Assembly (NCBI GenBank): GCA_947579605.1
Contig: OX388318.1
Location: 2,108,001 to 2,172,000 of the forward strand
Source of the DNA: Athripsodes cinereus
Taxonomy: Eukaryota > Arthropoda > Insecta > Trichoptera > Leptoceridae
DNA: 64,000 nucleotides
Direction: 5' to 3'
A program made the translations under genes and the position numbers. The notes beneath the pieces are model-generated. The model saw only the letters and a list, made by a program, of their open reading frames with translations. It ran no database searches and was not told the DNA's origin. The number at the start of each line of letters is the position of its first letter. Within the stretch, counting starts at the first letter, position 1. Positions 45,436-55,625 of the stretch are shown in pieces.

Positions 45436-45923
45436 AAAAAAATTAATAATATATGCAATTTCCTTTATATTTTATATTTTACAGTCATTCCTGAATACCT
45501 CCACAAAAAAGTAAAGCTACAGGCTAAAATTCCTGGTAAGCTGAACGTAATTATATAGTTTTTAACCCAAGAAATTATAATTATGATAATGCGAACTGCA
45601 ATGATTGTCAATAAAATGCTATACTTTTGTTTTTTTGTGAAAGGGTTAACATAGGTCTTACATAATGTATGTGAAATTATTGACAATAATAATAAACAAC
45701 AGGACTAATGTAATAATATATTTATGTCACGGTGTGTTAGTACCTATACTTATTAATTAAATATGATTAATTAAAACCACACAATTACATGCATGCATGA
45801 TACATATCAATGTATATAACATGATATTAATTCTGACCCATATTATATTAGGTATATATTACAGTACCTATGTAATAAAAATATGTCTAGAGAAACGATT
45901 TTTACGGTGGGCGAGGGTAATGG

Positions 45924-46646
45924 GGTGTTCACATTTGGCGAATATCGCCAGCCGAATTTCAAAATATAACGCCAGGCGAAAAAACAAAATTCGCCGTACG
46001 CCCATTGATCGTCACACCTGTTCACACAAGTACACCGATATAGAAACGATCTGTCAGATGCGCTTTGATTTTGACACTGTTTTCAAAATGGCGTCGAGAT
46101 GGAGATCGCGAAGTGTTTATTTTTAGTCGAAAATGTTATAGTAGGGGTTATAAGGCGCCTTTTAATTAAGGCGCCTTTTAATTGAGTTCGTCGGTAGCCT
46201 GGAGGTAGAGTCTCGGCCTCCAGAACAAAGGGTCCGTGGTTCGATCCCAGGTGCCGTCAAACTCCCCTTTCACGGCACAAGCTTTTAGCTTAGTGTGAAA
46301 GGTGTATAAGGTTGTATTTGGGTTTATAACAAAACCCAGATATATCTTTTTAAAAAAAAAAAAAACAAACGCCACAAACCAACAAAATAGATAACAGCTG
46401 TCACGAAGCGGGAAACAAACATATAAAATTTATAGGTTATAAAGCTTTTACCATAGATACAAACGCCGCGCATATCTGCGCATGTGCAAATCGTTCAATC
46501 GTCCGAGAAGTTGGAAGGTGGTCAACTCGAGACGATATCGTTTCTACTGGTTTTTATCGTTTCAGACTAGCTGTCATTTTGTTCACACGGTTCAAATGGC
46601 TGGCGATATTTTGGTGCCTGGCGATATTCGCCAAAGTGAGAACACC
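45924..46646. mobile_element. DNA transposon with GGTGTTC ends, hit by SINE-3
   Basis: Left GGTGTTCACATTTGGCGAAT then ATCGCCAG; right CTGGCGATATTCGCCAAAG then TGAGAACACC. Inverted ends of about 28 bp with further GGCGATAT words inside. SINE-3 at 46184-46365 lies in the middle, so the original element was about 0.5 kb. Confidence 0.75.
46184..46365 (+). repeat. SINE-3, full copy with tRNA head
   Basis: A box in GGTAGCCTGGAGGTAGAG, B box GGTTCGATCCC (46238-46248), body AAACTCCCCTTTCACGGCAC, then TTGGGTTTATAAC and a 13-A tail. Just upstream AAGGCGCCTTTTAATT is present twice in tandem. The head is degenerate at the acceptor stem, so it is a SINE and not a tRNA gene. Confidence 0.9.
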
Positions 46647-46859
46647 ACATAACCGATCTGGGACCCGCGCAATACACTATAAAGATTACGAATTTTTGAA
46701 AAAAAAATTGAAAATATTTTTTTAACTATATTTTTTTTCAAAATTCATAAGTAGGTATATGCAATTTATTTCTTTATATTCATCTCTTGGTCTTACAATG
46801 TTCAACCCTTATATATATTATAACATTACAGCAAAAATGCTTATAAAAAAATTACACAT

Positions 46860-47035
46860 ACAATCTTATTCTTCTTCTCAACGTGTCTTGTCGGGTTCCC
46901 CCGACGTTGACGACCACTTGAGAGAAATCCTTCCTGTTCCGGATAGCACGAAACAGCTCCTCCACACCTCTCATCCCGGTCCACTTCTGAATGTTCTGAA
47001 GCCAGGAAAGCCGCCTTCTTCCAACCCCTAATAAA
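46860..47035 (-). pseudogene. LINE-B-like C-terminal fragment
   Basis: One minus-strand frame reads GRRRLSWLQNIQKWTGMRGV then EELFRAIRNRKDFSQVV, the classic segment near the end of a group of non-LTR polymerases (compare SWLRNLREWTG). Confidence 0.75.
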
Positions 47036-47094
47036 ATAACACATACAAAGATTTTTTTTTATTATATTGACTCACATTATTATTATTCTTGTCA

Positions 47095-47521
47095 GCTTTT
47101 TGACTATTTTATTTGATTGACCATTTTTGAATGTTAAATTCTAGTCTATTATTTGTGATTAATAATCCTGATCATTTACATATTTAGTAATTTGAATATA
47201 TATAATCCATCTAGTTGTATTTTTTGTTTGTTTTTAGTAAGTTTTTATTGATTTTTACATTTTATTGCTGATATTAAATTTTTGATATTTGAATTTATTT
47301 TATTGTCTTAAGTGTTAAATGGTTCAGAATCTACAATTGTGTATTAATTTATTGACTCTATTTGATAATTCTTGACTCTTTTTATATTTCTAAACTCAAT
47401 GACGTGTATATGTGTGAACTTGTATTGTGTATATTTTTCTTTTTTGTAGTCTGTCTTGTATTTGAACATGTAAAAGGCTTGCGCCGTATGTGAATAAATA
47501 AATAAATAAATAAATAAATAT
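47095..47521 (+). repeat. LINE 3' tail with (AATA)n
   Basis: GTAGTCTGTCTTGTATTTG, AACATGTAAAAGGCTTGCGC and a run of AATA at 47,492-47,521. AT-rich 3' UTR-like sequence upstream. Same family as 14.3 kb. Confidence 0.55.
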
Positions 47522-47524
47522 AGA

Positions 47525-49000
47525 TTGTGCTCTAGACAAAGTATAATCAAGAGATCACACCAGGCAGAGCCTGAATGTGCTACAACAATTTTAAGAAATT
47601 TGAAAATCTTTGTATTTCCTGAAATCCCTTTACCAAATTGTCTCAAGGATCCTACAAAATAACTTTTCTCGGGGTCTCACAAAAACTAGGACCGTCTCTG
47701 TGTATCTGTAAAACATAATATGTAGGCATTACCTACCTATATGAAAATAATATCAAATATTATGTAAAGAGTATGTGCTGTAAACCTTTTCTTCATTTTA
47801 TACTTCATTACACAATGCGGGAACCACCTTACCACAAGTCACCGTAACTGTCATATATAATCTCCGCTTAATATTTAAAGTATGTTCGTAAATATGTAGG
47901 TATGTTTATTTATATTATGTTATTTATTAAAGCGTTAATATTCTCGAAACCAGTATTTTTTTAAGTTTTATTTGTGTACCTACTCATTTTTCACTTGATC
48001 ACAATACATACAAATTAATAGAGAAATGCATTGAGTTTAACGCAATGGCACGATCTCTTCCAACTAACCCAAAAATCAATCTATCTATACCCTCACACCG
48101 CATCCCAAGTGGGTTAAGCAGAGAGAACGGTTCGCCTTATTAGTCAATCTTTACTAGATTTTTTTTTATAAAAATAAACTCTTATAACATTTATAAAATA
48201 CATACACATATAGGTCGAGAAAAAAGTAGGTACATGTAAATAAAAAGTGGTGATTCATTAGAATACACAAAAGGGATGGGGAGGGGACATGAATCATGGG
48301 TTTTAGGTTTCAGAGGCTGAGTTTGATGAAACCATTTTCTCTTTAACAGTTTTCTTGAAAGACGTCACAGACTTTGAGTCAGCCTAAGGTTTGATAGAAG
48401 ATTATTCCAGCAACAAGCATTCTGAACTGCATCTTTGCCACTGTTTTGTCATTTCGCAGAAAGTTGATGATATATGAACTGATTTTTTTTGGGATCACTG
48501 CCTCGGGTATAAAGCTAGTAATAAATACAATCCTGCGTAATATTGTATGAACAATAAATAATATTGTTATTTACGTTCTTATTCTACTTCTAAACCACAA
48601 ACGATTCTCTGATAACATCGGTGATTCAAATTACATACATCACTAACATTATATTGTTATTATTATTCATAAATCGCTGTGACAATTACCATGTAAAGAG
48701 ATCAGTGACGTTCTGATATTATAACACCTATAACTTATGAACAACCAGTGCGTCCCTGGAGTTGAAAAGATCTCCAATTCTTTTATGTATGTTTTAGGTA
48801 GAACCAAAACATTTTGAAACTCTTCAGTTCAGCCATGATGAGAAACCTGAATATCTCAGTAGTCGTAGACCACTATGTTGACACAGGACTTTGGCACCAC
48901 AGAGCGAGCCTAATTCGAACCGCTCTGCTGCATTGTGTATGCTCAATTCAAATAGGAGGTGTCTCTTAAACCCCACGTATAAGACAATAAAATTAACAAC
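47525..49000. other. Mostly unassigned; one LINE-A tail
   Basis: 48,078-48,150 is a LINE-A 3' end in reverse (ACCCTCACACCGCATCCC, AAGCAGAGAGAACGG), preceded by a LINE-C-type tail (CGATCTCTTCCAACTAACCC, about 48,050). Around 48,835 CTGAATATCTCAGTAGTCG recalls the SINE-2 body. No gene seen. Confidence 0.45.
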
Positions 49001-49004
49001 ATCA

Positions 49005-49150
49005 CTTCAGCGATGAGACATCCTACCCATACAAAGTGTCATACTTTTTTATTGGCGTGGAGAGACCAATCAGCATGTTTATTACTTGCAGTTAGTCCCA
49101 CTACCTACCCCACTTGTGGGAAATGCCGTGATGCAATAGTAATAGAAGTG
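49005..49150 (+). repeat. SINE-1 copy, 5' truncated
   Basis: CAGCGATGAGACATCCTACC, TTGGCGTGGAGAGACC, CTACCCCACTTGTGGG, AATGCCGTGATGCAATAG. Confidence 0.78.
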
Positions 49151-49302
49151 GGAGTAATAGGAAAACTATTGTCTTCTGAAGAACTGAAATATAATGGAAA
49201 ATAAGTTTAATCTTGCACAAAATTGCTCCAGTTTCATAATTTTACTATTAAATGGTGAGCCAAAAATTACATTGCGTTGATCTGCAGGGCTACTCTTAAC
49301 AC

Positions 49303-49461
49303 AATCTAAATACGATCTTAATCTAGTATTGATCTTAATCATACGAAGCGCGAAGGGACTGTAGTTAAAAATACCGTACTACCGCTACAGCGAGATTGCG
49401 ATATGCACATATTTTTAACCATCGTATGATTAAGGTCGTTTCTAGATTTTGTCAAAAATAA
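49303..49461. mobile_element. Small MITE with inverted ends
   Basis: CAATCTAAATACGATCTTAA at the left pairs imperfectly with TTAAGGTCGTTTCTAGATTT at the right, and AATCATACG is inverted as CGTATGATT. The core GCGAAGGGACTGTAG is shared with 22.96 kb. Confidence 0.7.
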
Positions 49462-49922
49462 CCCTATTGATTACGACATTATAAAATTGCAAACTAGAGA
49501 TTCTAGGTTGCTTCATAATACAAGCACAAATATTATACAAACTTCACATATATGTAGAAAAATTTGGTAAAGTTTAAACCTATAAATACGTAGGTACTTT
49601 AAACATTTGACTTACGAAATTAACGAAACTAATACGTAGGTAAATACCTCTAGCAAACTCAAATTTACTAAAATCATAAACAATATTTTTAATATTATTT
49701 TATTACATGTTATTAAGTACTGTGTGATTAAGTACTATTTTATTTCTCAGTAATTTGGTAACTAAGCTTCTAAACCACATATTATGAGGGGTATAGTGGC
49801 AAAGGCACATTGATCCATTTTTCACAAACATCGCAGAATTAATGGACGTTCGTATTTTCGCTATCTTCTTTGTAGCACCCTCTGGTTACTAGTATGCCCG
49901 TACAGTGTACAGGAACAGTAGG

Positions 49923-50154
49923 CCTAGTCAAAACACACTTTAGCGTTACGTTTTCGTTCGAATATAGACGACGTTGCGAGAAAGTTTCAATTTTCGTAGA
50001 GTATTGTGTATTTTAGCTACGAAAATTAACACTTTTTCGCAACGTCGTCAATTTTCGTAGAGTATTGTGTATTTTAGCTACGAAAATTGACGCTTTTTCG
50101 CAACGTCGTCCATATTCGAACGAAAACGTAACGCTAAAATGTGTTTTGACTAGG
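49923..50154. mobile_element. MITE with long arms and an internal tandem duplication
   Basis: Ends CCTAGTCAAAACACA and TGTGTTTTGACTAGG begin arms of about 63 bp with about three mismatches. Inside, a block of about 60 bp (TTTTCGTAGAGTATTGTG ... CGCAACGTCGTC) occurs twice in tandem. A SINE-1 tail (50,160-50,224) follows at once. Non-coding. Confidence 0.82.
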
Positions 50155-50159
50155 CGTAT

Positions 50160-50224
50160 ACGAGAAGACAGCTTGCATATTTCTTACATGCACTTGTGGG
50201 ATATGCCGTGATGGTATAGTAGTT
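50160..50224 (+). repeat. SINE-1 3' end with internal deletion
   Basis: GAAGACAGCTTGCATATTTC is followed by TTACATGCACTTGTGGG; the GCTGGTCTGCTGGCTACC segment is missing. Ends GTGATGGTATAGTAG. Confidence 0.75.
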
Positions 50225-50629
50225 GTGGAAATTACTGAGGAAGGTTGGTTTTATAAGAAGGAATAAAATCGATGTGACATTGCTTTTGCACCCCGCATAT
50301 TATTATTTTAGCTTTCTTTACATAATAGCGCGCCGACACGGAATATTTATAAAGTATTTTAGTACTGAATTCTCAGAAGGAAACCCCCGTTTTCCATGGA
50401 AATTATGTTTATATATATGAGTATCTAATCGTGCCGTTGTGGTTAACGTCAAAGCCGCGTTATATGTAAACCGCTTTACTGTTGAGAAACACGTACAACG
50501 TATGCGTAGTGTTAGGATGCAAGTTTTCATTTTTTCAGATACTTATGTAGAAAATTTGATATTTCTCCATGGAATCTCCGACAAAGAATAGTTCTCCCAC
50601 TCTTTTTTGCTGATCCTATACGGATCCTA

Positions 50630-50945
50630 TATTTATTCACTTCCAAAAGGGACATTGAAGAGAGAAGTTATATAAAAGATTCCTACGATGGCGGTTTTGG
50701 CCGGCCGACCCTTCAGGCCCACCCGTGAGGACGATTTTGGTTTGAATGTGCGGATAAATGAGAGTCTTTGACTCCTGTGATATCCGGGTGTGAGATGGGT
50801 CCCTCTTAATCCTATACGGGTATTCATAAAATATCATGTTTAGTATATTTAACTTTTTATTGGCACTGAAAGGACGACGAGCATGTTTATTACACGCAGA
50901 TAGTCTGCTGGCTACTCCACTAGTGAGAAATGACGTGATGGTCTG
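50630..50945 (+). repeat. Unclassified repeat plus SINE-1 tail
   Basis: 50,630-50,830 (GAAGAGAGAAGTTATATAAA, GGCCCACCCGTGAGGACGA, GTTTGAATGTGCGGATAAAT, GATATCCGGGTGTGAG) matches 51,905-52,050 and shares words with SINE-2. 50,860-50,945 is a SINE-1 tail (GCTGGCTACTCCACTAGTG). Confidence 0.6.
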
Positions 50946-51373
50946 AATTAATGAATTATTGTTTTACTGTATTTACTTCACTCGGTTAGAGGGACATCGA
51001 AAGAGGTAGTCAAAAGATTCCACACATGTAGAGTATTAAATCAATAGTTCTTTTAGCCAGCCGCAGTCCCCCAGGATGCTCATCATAGGGCCTCTAGTGT
51101 GGACAAGATTTGTTAGTGTAGATTTTCTCTCTATGTATTTTGCTTTGTTTTTTCCTGCTGTGATCGCCTTGGCTGAAACCTGTTATTAAGGTAATAATAA
51201 TTAAAAAAATAAAACTGAAATCACAGGCCTTCTGTGATATCCGGTAGGTCTGTGGATTCCTTAAATTATTACGTAAATGTATATGTATAACGAATCGACA
51301 TTTGAATCCTTACATAAACGACCTTAGTTTTATGACTAATTATAAAATATGTAGATACTTCTCACTGCACACC

Positions 51374-51433
51374 GGCGCCCTTGCGTCGGGACTGTTAAAT
51401 GGCGCCCTTGCGTCGGGACTGTTAAATGGCGCC
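51374..51433 (+). repeat. 27-bp tandem duplication
   Basis: GGCGCCCTTGCGTCGGGACT-GTTAAAT occurs twice (51374-51400 and 51401-51427), then GGCGCC again. Confidence 0.9.
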
Positions 51434-51699
51434 GAAATCAAAGTAATTCGTAATCATCATCACCATCACAAATGCGTCATTCCAACTTAAATACAATGTT
51501 ATGTATATTTCCATCGGAATACAGGAAAACTGTGCGTCATGATAATGTGGATAAAGAAACCGGATGGAGGAAGGATATGGAAATATCGGAAATAAGTTCA
51601 AGGAATAGAAGAAATCCTTTTGCCACCAGAAAAAAAATAAAGTTTGTTGGCGATATTAAAACAATATGTATATGTTAAAATTTTATTTATCCTATATTC

Positions 51700-51800
51700 C
51701 TGTAACTGTACCATCACCACATATACCATAATTGGGGTAGCCAGCAGACCAGCTGTATGCAATAAACATGCAAGCTGTCTTCTCCTTGCCAAAAAAATTT
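51700..51800 (-). repeat. SINE-1 3' end
   Basis: Reverse of TTGCATACAGCTGGTCTG, GCTGGCTACCCCAATTATGG and GTGATGGTACAG; the hairpin has mutated. Confidence 0.7.
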
Positions 51801-52088
51801 AAATCATTCATGTTAAATTGCTATTTGTCCTTTTTCATATTTTATTCTCTTAATTTTGTTTAACATTCTTTTTTAATAAATTTACTCACTTACAAATGAG
51901 GGATTGAAGGGAGAAGTAGTATAAATGTTTCCCACGACAGCGGTATTGGCTGGCTGGTCCTTCAGGCATGCCTAATGGCCCGCCCGTGAGGCCAATTTAG
52001 GTTGAATGTGCAGATAAGTAGGAATCAACCACTACTGAGATATTCGGGTGTGAGGCATCTTTTCAATTTACATTGATCACAGAATATA

Positions 52089-53020
52089 TTAGGTCCTTAC
52101 ATATGAAATTGGCGTTTGGCGAACTGGCAACTTTGATTCAAAATATGTGGCGTTCGGCTAGGAATTCCAAATTCAAATTTATTTCAAATTTAAGACCATG
52201 TATTTCTGTGTTCGAATTACGAAATTTATTTGTTATCGCGTCATTTGTTTTTCTTTCACATCGTTCTGTTCACAATATGGAGAACTTAAAATATCGCTAT
52301 ATTTACGAATATGAGTTTCACCTCGGCACTAGTGCTGCAGAAACGGCTCGTAGGATTAACAATGCATATGGGGAAGCTACTGCAAAAGAAAATACGGTAC
52401 GTTATTGGTTCCAACGTTTCCGTTCTGGAAATTTTGACCTACAGAACAAGCCTCGTGGACGGCCGGAGACACAAGTTGATAACGAAGAATTAAAAGCAAT
52501 TGTGGAAGCAGATCCATCGCAAACCACGTCAGAGTTAGCGGCAGGCTTCGGTGTGAGTGATAAAACCATTTTGATTCACTTGAAACAAATTGGAAAAGTG
52601 AAAAAACTTGAAAAATGGGTACCGCATGAATTGGTACTGCTGCTTCAGGACAACGCTCGACCACATACGGCACGTTTGACGACCGCAAAACTACGGGAGC
52701 TGCGACTGGAATGTCTTCGACACCCACCATACTCCCCGGACCTTGCTCCAACTGATTACCATTTTTTTCGGAATTTGGACAACTTCATGCAAGGAAAAAA
52801 ATTCAATTCTCACGAGGCTGTCCAAACGGCCTTCAAAGATTTTATTGATTCTCGCTCACACACTTTTTTTAGTAAAGGAATCAATGAACTACCTTCGAGA
52901 TGGCAAAAGTGCATAGATAGCCATGGTACATACTTTGACTAAATAAAAAAATAGTTTCATAAAAAAAAATCGTTTTCATTTCTGCCATATGAAACGCCAA
53001 TTTCATATGTAAGGACCTAA
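52089..53020 (+). mobile_element. mariner element, internally deleted
   Basis: 932 bp with inverted ends TTAGGTCCTTACATATGAAA and its inverse (about 30 bp matching), each flanked by TA (52087-52088 and 53021-53022). Full mariners are about 1.3 kb, so roughly 0.35-0.4 kb is missing from the middle. The ends differ inside the first 30 bp only slightly, so the copy is fairly young. Confidence 0.92.
52277..52942 (+). CDS. mariner transposase with in-frame internal deletion
   Basis: 221 codons, against about 345 in the family. The N-terminal DNA-binding half is kept: helix-turn-helix regions with VRYWFQRFRSG (residues 41-51), the GRP linker (61-63), HLKQIGKVKKLEKWVPHEL (101-119). It is then joined in frame to LLLQDNARPHTA and PPYSPDLAPTDYHFF. 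Asp125 and Asp160 are 34 residues apart, as in the DD34D triad, but the first catalytic Asp and the whole segment around it are gone. It should bind ends but not cut. The frame is open upstream to 52073, but the ATG at 52277 fits family starts. Similar to mori/cecropia mariners by motif. Confidence 0.9.
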   Translation: MENLKYRYIYEYEFHLGTSAAETARRINNAYGEATAKENTVRYWFQRFRSGNFDLQNKPRGRPETQVDNEELKAIVEADPSQTTSELAAGFGVSDKTILIHLKQIGKVKKLEKWVPHELVLLLQDNARPHTARLTTAKLRELRLECLRHPPYSPDLAPTDYHFFRNLDNFMQGKKFNSHEAVQTAFKDFIDSRSHTFFSKGINELPSRWQKCIDSHGTYFD

Positions 53021-53261
53021 TACAATTTTTTACAATAAAGCATTCAAATTAGATGTACCTAATCATATAAATTTTATTCTTTTGTATTTTATCTCATGCT
53101 TAAGATTGTTTGAATCCACATGTCTGGAATTGTTGTTGCATTCATTGTTTGTATTACATATTGGTAATGATAGGGGACTTTACTGGTCCGCTTATGGCTT
53201 TATACAATTCTGTTAGTATTACCTGTATTATGACTGTTTGTATCCCTGTAAAAATGTAATA

Positions 53262-53330
53262 AATTAATTTTAAAAAATACAGAGAGCGAGTTTATCGTAA
53301 AGGCGCGATCTCTCCCAACTAATCCGATTT
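53262..53330 (-). repeat. LINE-C tail fragment
   Basis: AGAGAGCGAGTTTATCG, a small hairpin, CGATCTCTCCCAACTAATCC: reverse of the LINE-C 3' hairpin block. Confidence 0.6.
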
Positions 53331-53746
53331 TTTTCTGGGGACCCCACGGATTATCCAAGTTTTGCATACATAAATAAATTCAAATATGTACGCCCTAAAA
53401 ACACCAACAAAAAGCTAAATGCTTGTGTTCTAACGCTGAAGTAAGTTGAGAGCAGGTGGAATAGATTTGTGAGAACTCGGAGACTAAAATTGGTTGCTTA
53501 TTATTGGTTGAGGAAGTATTTGATTATTTAAAGTAGATACACATGGGGTCTCATCTCCATGATCTAGCTAAGTGATTAATGATCTAGAAGTGTAGATCTA
53601 TACCAATGTATGTATGTATGTATCGCCGCCTGCACATTGCCTGCATAGTGAATATCAGGCGGAACAATAATGCAACGAACTAACTGGCCTACTATGATGC
53701 AACAGTGTGTCAAGCCACTTTAACCTCGAACTAGGATAATAATATT

Positions 53747-53925
53747 AATATTTAAATTAAATCAAACACTGTTTCATTCCACTATGAGATTTTTTTAATT
53801 ATTAGAACATTTTTTTTTTTCACGTTTTCAACTACAATGTAGTCATTGTAGTTGAAAACGTTATACTTAATAATTAATACAATCTCATAGTGGAATGAAA
53901 CAGTGTTTGATTTAATTTAAATATT
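53747..53925. repeat. Snapback repeat with perfect 45-bp arms
   Basis: Arms 53747-53791 and 53881-53925 are exact inverses (with CACTGTTTCATTCCAC inside). The loop holds a second palindrome, GTTTTCAACTACAATG and its inverse. Same layout as 21.65 kb. Confidence 0.88.
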
Positions 53926-54192
53926 ATCTGTTATAATGCATTTCCACAAAGTTACACTTGAAAATATAGAATATTTATAATAATTTTGGTCAATATTTAT
54001 TTAGACTTATCCTAAAAAGTTCCTCCCCGTGCCTTTATCCTTCATTTTATAGTACTGTATTTATTAGAGGAAACATGACATATATAATGTTCTACTTAGG
54101 ACTAAGAATGTAATTAGTTATAATTAAATTTAGTATTAACTGTTCACATTTAGTATTAATTACACATTGTCAACATAGTATCACACATTATT

Positions 54193-54295
54193 TTGGTTAG
54201 CTGGAAGATATTGCCTCCAGGCAATAAGCTCGCCAATTGCTCATGATTGTTTTTTTTTTCTGATCAATAAAGTGTTCTTATTATTATTATTTTTT
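54193..54295 (+). repeat. LINE-C tail
   Basis: GGTTAGCTGGAAGATATTGC, hairpin TTGCCTCCAGGCAA, AAGCTCGCCAATTGCTC and AATAAAGTGTTCTTATTATT. Its end abuts the 3' end of LINE-E copy 2, which runs the other way. Confidence 0.75.
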
Positions 54296-54860
54296 AACGC
54301 GGCGGCAGAATTGCCATCCACACTTCTCAGCATTGTACAACCAGATAAGTCTCCATATGATCAGTCATGTGAATCAATCAAACTTAACAGTCTAATGCCG
54401 GGAAAAATTCACCTATCCAGATATACAGGATATCAAAGGATTAGGCTCAAAATGCGGGATCAAAATACCAGCATTGTGCCTGAAATATCTGTGTTCAGAA
54501 ACCTTTTTACAATATTACAAGTGTTTATTATAATAGATTTTTGAATTTTAATGTACAAATTAACCGGTAAATCTAATTTTTGTAAATTATTTATTAAAGA
54601 TTTCGGAGTTACCCCTGTAGCTGACATGACTAAAGGTATTATATAAACGGACCTAGAATGCCAAATATTTTTTATTTCTCCTGCTAGTTCTGTATATTTA
54701 CGTATTTTTTCTGCGACGGTTGTTTGTATATTATGTGTATTTGGGACAGCGATGTCGATTAGGTACGTTATTTTATTACGTTTATCATGTAATACTAAAT
54801 CGGGTCTATTATGATGTATTTGTCTATCTGTTATTATTATTATTACATTGATTGCAAGCA
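54295..54860 (-). pseudogene. LINE-E C-terminal fragment, copy 2
   Basis: The better-preserved copy: DRQIHHNRPDLVLHDKRNK, ITYLIDIAVPNTHNIQTT, EKIRKYTELAGEIKNIW, VMSATGVTPKSLINNLQK, LDLPVNLYIKIQKS and ITNTCNIVKRFL-like residues to a stop at 54460. The 3' UTR ends AATTCTGCCGCCGCGTT. Same region as 44.9-45.4 kb, opposite strand. Confidence 0.65.
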
Positions 54861-54914
54861 ATTTTACAAAAAAAAATACATTCAAATAAAATATAATCAT
54901 GCTATCAGTATGCA

Positions 54915-55120
54915 GAGGGATAGTTAATCGCGAACGCGGGATTTCTTCCAACTAATCCAATAATCGATGTTTTGCCTTGAATCAACATCAGAGCGCAGGG
55001 AATGTCGTGGAAAGAGGTGACAGGTGACGCAATTGGCGCAGAGACGCGCTGAATGGAGGAGGCTGGTTTCTGCCCTGTATTCCCGAGAGGAACGTTAAGG
55101 GCGATGATGATGATGTCTTG
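54915..55120 (-). repeat. LINE-C tail and a LINE end fragment
   Basis: GGATTAGTTGGAAGAAATCC and CGCGTTCGCGATTAAC on the minus strand near 54,915-54,960. At 55,020-55,110 CGCTGAATGGAGGAGGCTGG, shared with 28,280, is the end of another non-LTR frame (…WRRL) on the plus strand. Confidence 0.45.
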
Positions 55121-55164
55121 AATTTACACTTTTAACGGTTGTAAGACATTATTACAATTACAAG

Positions 55165-55350
55165 CCATGGAGCACCCGGGTATAGAATTGGTCTCCCACT
55201 CTTTTCTGTAAGTTTTCAAGTGTCCTGTAAAAGGCAGGTGTTCGAAAAAATTAAGACACTAGGAGAGGACAGCTTGCATGTTTATTACATGCAGCTGGTC
55301 TGCTATAGCTACCCCACTTGTGGGATATGCCGTGATGGTATAATAGTAAT
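55165..55350 (+). repeat. SINE-1 copy with internal deletion
   Basis: GGAGCACCCGGGTATAGAAT and CCTGTAAAAGGCAGGTGTTC, then a jump from TTAAGACACT straight to AGGAGAGGACAGCTTGC, then TACCCCACTTGTGGG and GTGATGGTATAATAG. The CATCTTAAATTCAGCG block is missing. Confidence 0.83.
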
Positions 55351-55548
55351 TGATAAAAAGATGACACAATAGATTTTGTACAAAAGGCGTGGGTACATAT
55401 TGCCTTGAGGCAATGTCTTCCGTTGCGATAATCTTGCCACTGCATATCGTCCAAGTATTTTGTATTTTAAATTGTATTATTTACACTGTTATATATAAAT
55501 GATGATGTGCAAAAAAAATGAATAAAAGAAAATTGGAAAATAATACTT

Positions 55549-55625
55549 TTTTTTTTTTAAAAAAAGATATATCTGGGTTTTTGTTATAAACCCAAATACA
55601 ACCTTATACACCTTTCACAGTAAGC
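55549..55625 (-). repeat. SINE-3, truncated 5' part missing
   Basis: Poly(T), AAAGATATATCTGGGTTT, TTATAAACCCAAATACAACC and CACCTTTCACAGTAAGC match the SINE-3 3' half. Confidence 0.85.

Noticed and set aside
46184..46260. tRNA gene with good A and B boxes
   Set aside because: Acceptor and D stems do not close and a SINE body with poly(A) follows; two further copies exist at 34.5 and 55.6 kb.
46759..47031. Plus-strand frame rich in Pro/Ser
   Set aside because: Antisense of the LINE-B fragment GRRRLSWLQNIQKWTG, which is clearly the coding strand.
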